This document shows positions 52,601 through 61,321 of a stretch of 64,000 nucleotides of DNA, piece by piece (positions within the stretch are counted from its first letter, which is position 1; each line of letters begins with the position of its first letter). Under the pieces are notes generated by a model. The model was not told where the DNA came from, did not search any database, and saw only the letters and a program-made list of their open reading frames with translations. The translations under genes were made by a program, and so were the position numbers. Source of the DNA: Bacteroidales bacterium (GTDB lineage: Bacteria; Bacteroidota; Bacteroidia; Bacteroidales; VadinHA17); contig JANTGF010000011.1 in NCBI GenBank assembly GCA_024763075.1, positions 16,364 through 80,363 on the forward strand, given 5' to 3'.

Positions 52601-53712
52601 TGTCTGAATACAGAGGGTTGCTCTTCGGGCCGGATTGCTTTACCCAACATAAGGTGCCGGGGGAACCATTTTGGATCAGGACTGCACATTACCGCCAGCT
52701 GGAAAGCATGTTCCCTGAATTCATCGTAGGCATCCACCAGATCATTTAAAAAATCATAAACATATTGTACCATCAACCTATTGGAATTCAGCGCCGACAT
52801 ACTTACATTAAAGAGTGGATTCTGGCTCTGATCCCCGGAATCAAAATCCTTAAAGGGATTTGCCGGGTAGAGGTCCTTCAAAAGGGGCTTAAAAGCAATG
52901 TAGCTATTATATAAGGCCATTCCTACATCTTTTATTCCATCCTTAATTACCGAGGAATAATTTGAGAAAAGTGTTTTAAAATTATGATAATTCTTTAATG
53001 AAAGGGTTTGGGCAGTAGTGGAAAAATCATAACCTAATCGTTTAATATTTACCGGTCTTAATTTATACCGGGCATTGATTTCTTCTTTAAGATCCCCTTC
53101 TGTAATGGCTTCATAATTTTTTGCTTCTTTTATGATACTGAGCAAGTCATTTTTTTGAATTATTAATTTTCGTACCCTGAAATGGCGCTGAATCCCTTTT
53201 TCGTCACAATCTTCGCCAAAGCAGGCCAGCATATCCATGTCTTCTATCTCCAGGTAAAGCAAGAGATACATGTCTTTCAGTTTTATCTTAGCAGCAGATA
53301 AAGGTTTAATATTTTTGTCATTGATTTCTTTTTCTTCTTTGTCTGTTAGTAGCTCCCAGAGATTGTACTGCTGTTTGTTTGCATCCAGAAACAACTCGTA
53401 TTTACCTTCGATCTGGTTATCACAACACTCCTCATTAAATATTTTGTCCTTATATGGTCTGAAGTAAGTACAATCAGATGTTTCCAGCGTGATCAGGAAT
53501 CCTTTGGAGGTAATACCCACACCTTTGGATATTCTGATTGTTTTCTTATCAGGATTGCTGATCTCCAGTCCGCACACTATACCGATTCCGTGTAAAAGCC
53601 TTCTGGATAACCTGTCCTGAGCAGCAAGAAATGCTCTGAGTTGATTGAGGTGGTCAGAAGTTAGTACCTGATCAGGTTCAAATACGGGATAAAATGTATT
53701 AGTCGATTCCAT
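49636..53712 (-). CDS. Large eCIS protein with N-terminal VFEPDQVLT domain, PKD domain and SAP-like tail
   Basis: 1358 residues. The N terminus FYPVFEPDQVLTSDHLNQLRAFLAAQDRLSRRLLHGIGIVCGLEI is one I recall from the large baseplate-region proteins of Bacteroidota eCIS. The middle 600 residues are helical and unassigned. A PKD/Ig-like domain lies at about 1060-1150 (VAGFTASKPVLVG... YSFDFGNGEKYEG), after a Cys-rich LCCGSCPE patch. The last 85 residues hold a LEM/SAP-like helix-extended-helix (VNSIKKILMNNNVSITGRMKKNDLIKLI). No signal peptide. It probably forms a fibre- or baseplate-associated part; the exact place in the particle is unknown. Confidence 0.75.
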   Translation of the reverse strand: MESTNTFYPVFEPDQVLTSDHLNQLRAFLAAQDRLSRRLLHGIGIVCGLEISNPDKKTIRISKGVGITSKGFLITLETSDCTYFRPYKDKIFNEECCDNQIEGKYELFLDANKQQYNLWELLTDKEEKEINDKNIKPLSAAKIKLKDMYLLLYLEIEDMDMLACFGEDCDEKGIQRHFRVRKLIIQKNDLLSIIKEAKNYEAITEGDLKEEINARYKLRPVNIKRLGYDFSTTAQTLSLKNYHNFKTLFSNYSSVIKDGIKDVGMALYNSYIAFKPLLKDLYPANPFKDFDSGDQSQNPLFNVSMSALNSNRLMVQYVYDFLNDLVDAYDEFREHAFQLAVMCSPDPKWFPRHLMLGKAIRPEEQPSVFRHHFIYSPILGKQQDLLEKVKLYHQRLVKMVKEFNTQAINYKEIKFTPSSMYSEPISKRAIPFYYDVNDSGKLYKFWNYDKKKRITSDTILSYHAENIYGKDEFIEKPLLWNYKKYDFLRVEGHVGKNYEKTLANLLGKQEKLNLPVKIVGIKLSRRFANTNIDAECHFDDLQTLYNTFTTELKCMLLEEAGFFRELDTNLAIAGSPDVSKVNNETEKVVKKAKNPANEILNLLGAGKNIEKNIHEVDTGKSGTKKTGFDSGKTEKYIDLNDESIQVTDFSFDYFKPTEGTIGYMIDNIDLSGQDLYSSIFNIFASGQLEFMVPGVFIYTILYPVQIASNIDTLLKNIPEKLEDLDVKTLNKDYKTLVNSATGFRKSIQDNLKDPKYQRVGNEEMILYRLDKLIYHCSIRKILNIYKLYLKKINEVRQLNLFSRFAKDHPGLEHMAGVPKGGTLVLVYIDTNDRTMQVKPGEIHGIFRPESDLPAMEAENRIYEKNPDEMNLSGPKPGTSEDKLIPPTVRTEMSNEKRSFGYESKEYKMEMSDLGMISNDNYVLDYLNQNRGKLPQAIIDRIEASLGLVPFPPDKLPPNNVIVADFALPYLCCGSCPEISTMVVSQIVFRLEDTVYCAGDTNKYEFTFEPAGGKISGPGVQPVGGGYVFQPSSIDWKKEDIQLNYLVNNQTVVLNLKVYKPVAGFTASKPVLVGKNQMKVTFTNNCLNADSYSFDFGNGEKYEGNLFPADHIYKDVENGQKASITLTAKKDKCSSPPVSQDIIFEVETPIPSRCYTVDILLCWGKKVLEMLKYDPFELAFKSRGVERRETLEENANILLEILMESCGFQSVDFNEDGGSIFQLEAKKILLNCLLDNEISVNYDPERKYKNNELERIITAYQKEKCCTSQNKSLKMDNEWLASLSGNEKKSILKERGVSEIENKDDKTLTDMIIETGNGLNLTKGEVSVLSVNSIKKILMNNNVSITGRMKKNDLIKLIP

Positions 53713-56700
53713 CTTTGTCAGGTTTAAAGGTTCCTAAAATTGATTGATTTAAAACTACAATGTTTTCATCCTTGCCATCGTAACAGTCATGTAAAGTGGC
53801 AATTGGATAAACACTACGTATATTGTTCATGATCTTGATAAGATCTTTGGTCCGATCAGAGAGTTTGGTTTGATCCGGGTGTTTTTTTGCTTTTTCGGTC
53901 AACCAGTCTCTGTATGCTTTTTCAAATTTTACGATATCGGGTTTATCTGCCCAGCATATTTTAGGATGAATGTGAGCCGGGGTTTCAAGATGTACCGTTT
54001 TTTCAAAAAACTTCCGGAATTCCATATTATCAAAACGTCTGGGCCAGTAGGGGATGATCAGGGTGATTCTGAATGAATAAGGATCCATCTCTCCGAAACA
54101 GGAATCACAGTCTTTCTCCACACATACATCCATTAGATAATCATCCTCTGTCAGCGGCCTTAACAACAGATGTTCCACCAGGTGGAAGCCTTCAAAATTG
54201 CATTCCCCGTTAAATATGGATAAACTCATTTTTATAGCTCTTTCCCTTGCTGTCCGGGTAGGATAATCAATACTCGTTGCAATTTTAACTTTATCCTTAT
54301 TCTGGATTTCGAAATTATATTTACGATCGCCTGTTACTTTTCTATAATAATGCTTCTGGTTTTTTCCAAGTGTTTTTATCAACTGAATTCCTTTTTGCCG
54401 CAGGGTATTGGTGTTAAATTCCTTACTATCCAGGATCATGTTTTCTTCATTATCCTTAATCCTGAACCTTAATTTGCCTGAGTCATCTTTGTAATTTTCA
54501 AAATAACTGTTCAGCGGATTGCAGGACAACTGTGCACGCTTGTAGGAATCGATTCCCAAAATCCGTGAAATACGTTTTTTCAGTCCGGCCACATTATCTG
54601 TATTCCAGACAGCTGTTTCATCTTTATAGTTAAATGCCTTGCCACGCTCACTGCTAATGATGGGATATTCCTGAAGGAATACAGCTTTATCATCGATAAG
54701 TTCCCCGGGGGCCTTTTTTGCGTCCAGGGTGTACATTAACATCACATAATCAGAAAATTGCTCACCAAAACGGGCAGCCACATGATCGAGAAAACGGTTC
54801 CGCCGGTTTTCGAAAGTATGGGTGTCTTCAACAATCTCATCCAGACTTTTAACAAAGTGTTTATCCCCGGGAGATTCAAAACCTGACTTCTTTTTATAGT
54901 CAATCCATTCCGTTTTAAAACTTGCATAATCATCCAGGTTTATGGAAGGCTTCATATCCGGATTGTTCTTGTCAACAAAATCTTTTATCAGATGGTATAT
55001 CATGGGTAGTTGCTCATCATTAAACAAAACGGACTGAGCCTTATTGCCTGCTGAAAAGGCAAAGCCATGTGGCAGATTATATAATATCTTGTAGAAGTAG
55101 GTTTTATCTACTTGTGTAGAGTATGAAAACAGGTTTTTTACATGGTACAACTGTGAAAAGTAATTGGCCAGCAACTGATCAAAAAATAACAAATAAGCTT
55201 TAAGTTGTTTTGCCTGTGCTTTTCTTTTCTCGGTTATCAGGCCTGGTATTCCCTTTTTGCCGGTCCCATATGTTAGCGGAAAGTCATCCTGGATTGAATA
55301 ATAGTCCTGAACAGAGAGATCGTTTCCTTTGGGTACCGGAAAATCGTACAGTTCATCTTTTGAAAGTTTTTGTTTTCTTTCGAGGTTGTGATACTCTTCC
55401 AGATATTCTTCAACTTCTTCATCAACAGGATAATAGGGTATATTTTCTTTGTGAAGGACAATTTCCGAACGTGCTCTTTCAAATCTGGGGATCAGGCCTT
55501 CTTTCACTTTCAGACACCAGTTAACGGATGAATTCAGAATTTGCTGTTTGTACCGGCTTGCCAGGGTAATGTTTTTAACTGCCTGTACACCTTTTACATC
55601 CATGATGATCTGAATCATGTCAGAAACCATGATCTCCTTCCTGGGTTCCGAATTTTTGAGTTCCTTATCATCGATAAATCCATGATTAAGTGGTGGTCCT
55701 TCAAAAATTTCCTCAGTGCGTTTGCCTTTCCCGGCAAGCTCTTCAAAAGAATAAAAATTAACATAGGGGGCAATGAACCGCTCAATTCTGTAATATATTT
55801 CTGCCAGGACCTTTTCATTATCCGCCAGGGCCTGAACTTCAATATCCGCACAAATACCAATTTTTTCAGTTTCCAGCCCTTTTAAGGTATTAAAATCTTC
55901 ACATAAATTACGGTTTGCATGCAAATTTGCAAAAACACTTTCCACGACTATTAAGGCTGCTTTAAGTTTGCTTAAATATTCCTTTACTATACTGGTTTTG
56001 CCGGTAGCAAGGATGAGGTTTTTTATTATATCATCACGGACTGTGCTGTGCTTTTTGGTAGAATGGACTTTAACATTTACAGTAAACGTCCTGTCGCTAA
56101 GTTTAATCTTAAGCTTTGCGTTGTATAATCTTCTGTTAACCGCGTCAGCACTAAAAGTAGTGAATTCCATTTCAGAGAAATCATCTGCCACGATATTGTT
56201 ATCAAAAAAATATGACCAGGAAGGCAGGTCCACCAGAAAAGTAAAATCCTGATTGTTTTTTTTGATGGTTTTCTCCACAAACAACTCATTCAGGTCACCA
56301 TATTTTTCATGTTTATCAAGTTCCATAGTAACATCATATAAGCCTCTGATCTTTATTTCCTTTTTATTATCATCTTCCGGGTACTCTGATAACTTTTTTT
56401 CATGGATAAGCAGACTTTTATCGCAGTTCAGCCAGATGGAGGGCATTGGATTGCGTACAATATTCAACCAGGCATTTCTGACACCATCCATATCGATGAG
56501 TAGTTTCCTGTAATCATTAAAAGTTACCGGTTTATTCAGGAGTATGCTGCGGGCGGTAAAAAACTGGAATAAATCTTTAAATGTTTCATTTTCACGTTCG
56601 ATTAAAAGGTCTTTGATATCGAAAGCAGTTTTGTACCCCAGCTCTGTAATAGCGTAACAAAGTACTTCTAATATGGTGATACCGGGATCATGAGTGTTAT

Positions 56701-56821
56701 AATCCGTCCATTGTTCATTACTGAATTTTTCTATAAATTTACGTCCCTCCTTGAGCAATAGGGAATAATCCTGGCTTCTTAGCAACTTATTGGATTTCGA
56801 TATGTTCACCATATTTTTCAT
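53699..56821 (-). CDS. Baseplate-J-like eCIS protein (Afp12-like)
   Basis: 1040 residues from the ATG at 56821, whose ATGA overlaps the stop of the upstream gene by four bases. The N terminus WTDYNTHDPGITILEVLCYAITELGYKT carries the HDPGIT motif shared with gp6/baseplate-J proteins. The C-terminal 200 residues (LVEHLLLRPLTEDDY.. HPKICWADK) also match large Afp12-type proteins. It overlaps the 1358-residue gene by 14 bases. With its neighbour it should build the wedge ring that links spike, sheath and fibres. Confidence 0.82.
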   Translation of the reverse strand: MKNMVNISKSNKLLRSQDYSLLLKEGRKFIEKFSNEQWTDYNTHDPGITILEVLCYAITELGYKTAFDIKDLLIERENETFKDLFQFFTARSILLNKPVTFNDYRKLLIDMDGVRNAWLNIVRNPMPSIWLNCDKSLLIHEKKLSEYPEDDNKKEIKIRGLYDVTMELDKHEKYGDLNELFVEKTIKKNNQDFTFLVDLPSWSYFFDNNIVADDFSEMEFTTFSADAVNRRLYNAKLKIKLSDRTFTVNVKVHSTKKHSTVRDDIIKNLILATGKTSIVKEYLSKLKAALIVVESVFANLHANRNLCEDFNTLKGLETEKIGICADIEVQALADNEKVLAEIYYRIERFIAPYVNFYSFEELAGKGKRTEEIFEGPPLNHGFIDDKELKNSEPRKEIMVSDMIQIIMDVKGVQAVKNITLASRYKQQILNSSVNWCLKVKEGLIPRFERARSEIVLHKENIPYYPVDEEVEEYLEEYHNLERKQKLSKDELYDFPVPKGNDLSVQDYYSIQDDFPLTYGTGKKGIPGLITEKRKAQAKQLKAYLLFFDQLLANYFSQLYHVKNLFSYSTQVDKTYFYKILYNLPHGFAFSAGNKAQSVLFNDEQLPMIYHLIKDFVDKNNPDMKPSINLDDYASFKTEWIDYKKKSGFESPGDKHFVKSLDEIVEDTHTFENRRNRFLDHVAARFGEQFSDYVMLMYTLDAKKAPGELIDDKAVFLQEYPIISSERGKAFNYKDETAVWNTDNVAGLKKRISRILGIDSYKRAQLSCNPLNSYFENYKDDSGKLRFRIKDNEENMILDSKEFNTNTLRQKGIQLIKTLGKNQKHYYRKVTGDRKYNFEIQNKDKVKIATSIDYPTRTARERAIKMSLSIFNGECNFEGFHLVEHLLLRPLTEDDYLMDVCVEKDCDSCFGEMDPYSFRITLIIPYWPRRFDNMEFRKFFEKTVHLETPAHIHPKICWADKPDIVKFEKAYRDWLTEKAKKHPDQTKLSDRTKDLIKIMNNIRSVYPIATLHDCYDGKDENIVVLNQSILGTFKPDKDGID

Positions 56822-59800
56822 GAACAAGTAGTTGTTTGAAGTATGATATGTTTGTCACTTGAAACAAGGATTGACCGGGCAGTACTGGCATATGCTTCTT
56901 CAATATCTGATTCAGTATTTTTATTATCGATAATATGATCCATTTTAAAATCGGTAACGAAGTCAACATACGGCCGTTCCTCGATAAAATTAAGTATAAC
57001 CGAGCGATGGATCTTGCCTCCGAAAACGATATCCTTGCCTTCCTGGAAAGCCCAGGGTGACAAATACCGGATAATATCCTTTACGAGTTCTTTTTCATAG
57101 TATCCCCTGTCGTAACCTGTATGAAACTCAACATAGAACTGTACCTGTATTTTTTCAAATAATGAATTGATCACTTTTAATTTTTCTGCAGCAAAAGGAG
57201 AGATGTACCGGGATAAGAATTTTTTTATTTTACTTAAAGTATCAAGGCTTAGTCTGGGTCTTAGCGGATCAACAGCATTCAGGTTTTTTAATTCGGGAAC
57301 CACAATAACCGAAACATAACCGGGGGCAAACTCATAATCGTGCACATTGTCTTTTTCATCTTTCAAATCATAGGTACTGTGACTGATGCATTTTGCTTTA
57401 TAAACTTCGGGAAATTCCTGAAGTATTATCCGTTCGTAATCCCAGATAGAAATCCCTCTTGCCTTGTGTCTTAATCGTTCACTTACCCTGCGATAAAACT
57501 CATGATCTGTTTCTTTAACTTTCCCTCCAAAGGAGGCATAAGGCTGGGAAATCGATTTAATTTCTGCTTCTTTCACCTTTAATTTACTAATGGTCTTTGC
57601 AGTAAGTGGTTTTGCAAGGAACCCCGGATCATTCTTATTGTCCTTGAATGATGCCGTTCCTGACTGGGCAAAAACTTCCATCAGATCACAGATGGCATCC
57701 GTATTTTCGGGGACTACTCCCATGATCCAATGGTAATCCGGATCTAAAATTGTATTTTTTAATGATGCCTCCTTTGGAACAGAGAATTTGATAATTCCCG
57801 TTGTAAGCAAACCATTGGTGGAATCGGAAAGAATTTCATCTTTTTTGAATGGGGCCCAGCTATTGTCATCAAGGTGAAACCAGGTAATATCCTGTTTTTC
57901 CTTTTCCGGGTTGGCACTTCCTTCCGACACCTTAAAAAGAATAGATACATTTTGAGGAGGTTCAAGATCTTTTATACCGATCAGAAAAATTCCCTGGTGT
58001 TCAACTTCTTCACCTTTATTATTGGTATGTTTGAACTGTGATAATACATACTGATCATTTCCGGTTAGCTTTGCATGCACTTCCTGTGTCCCAAACGGAA
58101 GAATATGATAAAACCTGTTTGTTCTTTTATTAAATTTCTCAGATGTTGTGAGCTTGATCTCTTCTGAAGAAGCATAACTCAGTGAAATACTTTTAATTTC
58201 CGGTGTGTATGGCTCAACCGGTATTTTCTCTTTTTGTTTCACCAATTGTTTTGTAAGGAGAGGTGCATACAGTTTATGGCCGAAAGCATGGGTAGGTTCT
58301 TTTAGCGTCAAACGAATAAAACCATGTTTTGAATTGACGGTAAACTCAGAAAATTTTTCCAGATCGGGATTTTCTTTTAATTTCAGATTATTACTTAAAA
58401 TGGATTCTGGGTTTTGGGGTTTTTCGTTAGTTTCAATCGTAATTTCCTTTTTAACTTTGGCATTATCTTCAAATAGAGACTCCGGGCTGGAACTGGCCGT
58501 TAAGCTCTTCCAGTCATTATTCTCCAGAATTTCAATATTTACTTTAAAGGAGCTGTTGGCAGGGTCATATGTAATTTTATCGATTGGTACTTCACTATAA
58601 TTATAATACTTTTTAAGATCGCTGTCCGGTATATTATGCCAATCAATGTCAATTTTAAGGGTATTCAGGGATTTCTTAAAAATCTCATGATTCCCGATGT
58701 AAAATCTTGAACCTATGGCCGGTTGAGCGGTAAATGGCTGAAAAGGTTTTGAAGGGTCAACCACACCATTATCATTCTGAAGTACAAGGCTTTTCACATT
58801 ATTTACAATAACATCAAGTTTTATTGAACTGAGTTTTGCATCTTTCAGGAGATGATACAGGTGATCAGAAGAATTTGCCGGATTTGCAGTTAATTTGAGG
58901 ACGGGATAAGCCGTATTGAAGCCTTTGCCGTGAAGTTTAACATCATAATTAGTTACAGCAGGCAAGCCCTGATCAAGCCCGAGGTAAACAAAAAGTATTT
59001 TGCCAGTAGCAAATGCTAGAAATGTGATGCCAGGGTCTGATTTTGTGAGCCAGGCTTTTACACTGCTCAGTGCAAATTTGAATAATCCGGACAAATCATG
59101 TTTGGGCCTGGAAAAGATTGCTGAATATTTTTTCTTAAGAAAATCGTTTAATTCATCCGGTAAAACAGTTAAAATAGGATTGCCTGAAACCCGTATGTTT
59201 TCTTCACATTCCATCTTTAAAAGAATGTGTCTCTTACCCTCATTTAACAGCAATATGGGAGAACAAACTGCAAATCCTGATTCTGCATCGGGCATGGTAT
59301 GTGATCCGGCATTAAAATCTTTTTGCGATTCACCAAAAGCCTTCCATTTCGGGTCATCATCTCCAAAATCTCCGCCTTTTCCATCAACAGAGTTGGCAAC
59401 AGGAGAAGCATATATTCTCCATTTGTCCTCTTTATCAATATAAATTGACTTCAGTGAAGCAATACTTGCCTTGTTGTAAATTGTTTCCTCATTGGTTTTG
59501 TACAAAACTTCATTTCCGGCAGCATCTTTACCCGCTTTCAGAAGAGAATCCTTTTTTAGTTTATGCGTTTCGATGTGTTTTGCCAGTTTATAGATGAGAT
59601 GCACCTTGTCAGGTACTGCCTTCATTCTGGATAAGCGCAGGACTTTTTCATAATAATAATCAAGATGTCTTTTAGTTATGGAATTTAGATGGTCCTGGGC
59701 GTATTTAAATAGTTTGAGAAAAGAAAGAAGAAGTCCGGTATGAGGTTCATGCCCGGCATATTTCTGAAGCGTTTCTTTCATATAAACCGGTGCTTTTTGT

Positions 59801-60594
59801 ATGACCTGAAGCAGGGCTGCATGCAGGTTATTGAATGAAAGTGTAAAATTATTCAGACTTTCTCTTATCTTTTTTGATGCCGGAAAGGAGGGATTCGATT
59901 TTTCTTTTCCATAAACAGATTCATTTGCTGTAATGCTATTCATGTAATCGTTCCAGCTGGTATGTCCTGCACCCTCAATATCGCTTTCATACCAAACATC
60001 AGTTAAGCTGTCATCCAGTATTTTTTTGGCATCCTTCAACTTATATTTACCGGATAATATGGTTGGAACGGAATTTACCCGGAACAACTTTGGGACTGTC
60101 AGGGCTCCTTTGTAGTAAGCCAGTAACCGATCGAGTTCAGGTTTGATTTGTGAACGGATCACTCTTTTTAAATAACTTTGGATACCCAGTCCCTCTGAAG
60201 TGGTCTTATACCATTTATCAAATTCAAAGATAATAGTGAACAGGAGGTCAAATAAGGTTTTAAAATTCTTTTTTACCTCAGCTTCGGTTAATGTTGAGTC
60301 GCTGATTCGATCAATAAGAAGCTGGAAGTTGTTTTTTTCAACAGAAACATCCTTTTTTGCAATCATTGCGATGATGACCGTAATGTCTTTTTCAAGAAAA
60401 GTCTGCCACGAGTCACTCAGTTTATTGTCGGTATCGAAAAAAGCCACTTCTTTGGAGTAATTGACCAGAAAGTACAGCAAATCCTCCATTGATCTTTCAT
60501 CAACTTTTACATATTCCGGCTTCAGTGCTTCCGTAAGTCTCTGTTTCTGACTGACACCGTCACGGATAAGCGGATGTTTAATGTCGCAACTCAT
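56818..60594 (-). CDS. Baseplate J (Afp11-like) protein
   Basis: 1258 residues. The C-terminal 200 residues contain the baseplate J signature: FGGKVKETDHEFYRRVSERLRHKARGISIWDYERIILQEFPEVYKAKCI, followed by LSRYISPFAAEKLKVINSLFEKIQVQFYVEFHTGYDRGYYEKELVKDIIRYLSPWAF. The N-terminal 300 residues are helical and the middle is a series of beta-rich domains of uncertain type. The protein is much longer than phage gp47-like J proteins, as is usual for eCIS. It lies 2 bp downstream of the gp25 gene and overlaps its own downstream neighbour by four bases. Confidence 0.85.
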   Translation of the reverse strand: MSCDIKHPLIRDGVSQKQRLTEALKPEYVKVDERSMEDLLYFLVNYSKEVAFFDTDNKLSDSWQTFLEKDITVIIAMIAKKDVSVEKNNFQLLIDRISDSTLTEAEVKKNFKTLFDLLFTIIFEFDKWYKTTSEGLGIQSYLKRVIRSQIKPELDRLLAYYKGALTVPKLFRVNSVPTILSGKYKLKDAKKILDDSLTDVWYESDIEGAGHTSWNDYMNSITANESVYGKEKSNPSFPASKKIRESLNNFTLSFNNLHAALLQVIQKAPVYMKETLQKYAGHEPHTGLLLSFLKLFKYAQDHLNSITKRHLDYYYEKVLRLSRMKAVPDKVHLIYKLAKHIETHKLKKDSLLKAGKDAAGNEVLYKTNEETIYNKASIASLKSIYIDKEDKWRIYASPVANSVDGKGGDFGDDDPKWKAFGESQKDFNAGSHTMPDAESGFAVCSPILLLNEGKRHILLKMECEENIRVSGNPILTVLPDELNDFLKKKYSAIFSRPKHDLSGLFKFALSSVKAWLTKSDPGITFLAFATGKILFVYLGLDQGLPAVTNYDVKLHGKGFNTAYPVLKLTANPANSSDHLYHLLKDAKLSSIKLDVIVNNVKSLVLQNDNGVVDPSKPFQPFTAQPAIGSRFYIGNHEIFKKSLNTLKIDIDWHNIPDSDLKKYYNYSEVPIDKITYDPANSSFKVNIEILENNDWKSLTASSSPESLFEDNAKVKKEITIETNEKPQNPESILSNNLKLKENPDLEKFSEFTVNSKHGFIRLTLKEPTHAFGHKLYAPLLTKQLVKQKEKIPVEPYTPEIKSISLSYASSEEIKLTTSEKFNKRTNRFYHILPFGTQEVHAKLTGNDQYVLSQFKHTNNKGEEVEHQGIFLIGIKDLEPPQNVSILFKVSEGSANPEKEKQDITWFHLDDNSWAPFKKDEILSDSTNGLLTTGIIKFSVPKEASLKNTILDPDYHWIMGVVPENTDAICDLMEVFAQSGTASFKDNKNDPGFLAKPLTAKTISKLKVKEAEIKSISQPYASFGGKVKETDHEFYRRVSERLRHKARGISIWDYERIILQEFPEVYKAKCISHSTYDLKDEKDNVHDYEFAPGYVSVIVVPELKNLNAVDPLRPRLSLDTLSKIKKFLSRYISPFAAEKLKVINSLFEKIQVQFYVEFHTGYDRGYYEKELVKDIIRYLSPWAFQEGKDIVFGGKIHRSVILNFIEERPYVDFVTDFKMDHIIDNKNTESDIEEAYASTARSILVSSDKHIILQTTTCS

Positions 60595-60596
60595 AA

Positions 60597-61010
60597 TTAT
60601 TTACTAAGGTTCGTTCCTTCTTCCAGGAAAAAAGGGTACACATAGTTGTATCTTGAATTCGTACCTTTTACCAAATATTCCAGCGTTATATCAATGCGCC
60701 CTTCCAACCCAAAGGCTTCAAGTTTCAGATCAATCAGTTTGATGCGTGCTTCATGGTACAAAATGGCATCATTGATCAGGTCTTTCATATAGGTTTTGAG
60801 CGTTTCCGATATGGGTTCAAAAAGAAAACGTTCAAGGTTTGAGCCGTACCCTGGTTGCATCAGTCTCTCACCCAGAGAGGTGGAAAACAGTATCTCCAGG
60901 CTTTTGTTGATGTCTTCGATATCGGAGGTCATTAATACCCCACCCTTTTCCTTGCTGAAAGTGGGAGGGAAGCTCCATCCTGTTCCTAAAAATGAACGAT
61001 TTTCTGCCAT
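60597..61010 (-). CDS. gp25-like baseplate wedge protein (Afp9-like)
   Basis: 137 residues from the ATG at 61010; a TTG upstream is unlikely. GTGWSFPPTFSKEKGGVLMTSDIEDINKSLEILFSTSLGERLMQPGYGSNLERFLFEP is the gp25/GPW signature, with the EPR-like motif of T4 gp25 represented here as the Leu-Glu-Arg-Phe-Leu-Phe-Glu-Pro segment. gp25 binds the inner baseplate ring and starts sheath assembly. It follows the PAAR gene by 13 bp. Confidence 0.9.
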   Translation of the reverse strand: MAENRSFLGTGWSFPPTFSKEKGGVLMTSDIEDINKSLEILFSTSLGERLMQPGYGSNLERFLFEPISETLKTYMKDLINDAILYHEARIKLIDLKLEAFGLEGRIDITLEYLVKGTNSRYNYVYPFFLEEGTNLSK

Positions 61011-61023
61011 TACTTTTTCAATT

Positions 61024-61314
61024 TTAACCACCAATTATTACTGTGGGACAGCCGGCTACAATAACTCCTCCATGAGCAGTCATATCACCCATCCTTGCTG
61101 CCGGCATTCCGCCAATTAATACTGTTGATGAGCCCATTACAATAGTATCCGGCGGTCCTACACAGGTAGCCATATCGCCAACCCGTGCAGCGGGCATATC
61201 ACCAATCAACACGGTGGGTTCGCCCGGTGGTAAAACCGGCCCTCCTACATGAGGGACAAGTCCTGTAACCATCGGGCAGGTGTGCATATCTGTTATTCGT
61301 GCGGCTGGTGGCAT
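61024..61314 (-). CDS. PAAR tip protein of the eCIS spike
   Basis: 96 residues made of PAAR repeats: MPPAARITDMHTCPM, VLIGDMPAARVGDMATCVG, VLIGGMPAARMGDMTAHGG. The conserved His/Cys residues usually bind one metal ion at the tip. It caps the spike encoded by the upstream gene (7 bp gap) and pierces the target membrane. Its place between spike and gp25 genes is the same as in AlgoCIS-type loci. Confidence 0.95.
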   Translation of the reverse strand: MPPAARITDMHTCPMVTGLVPHVGGPVLPPGEPTVLIGDMPAARVGDMATCVGPPDTIVMGSSTVLIGGMPAARMGDMTAHGGVIVAGCPTVIIGG

Positions 61315-61321
61315 TATTATT

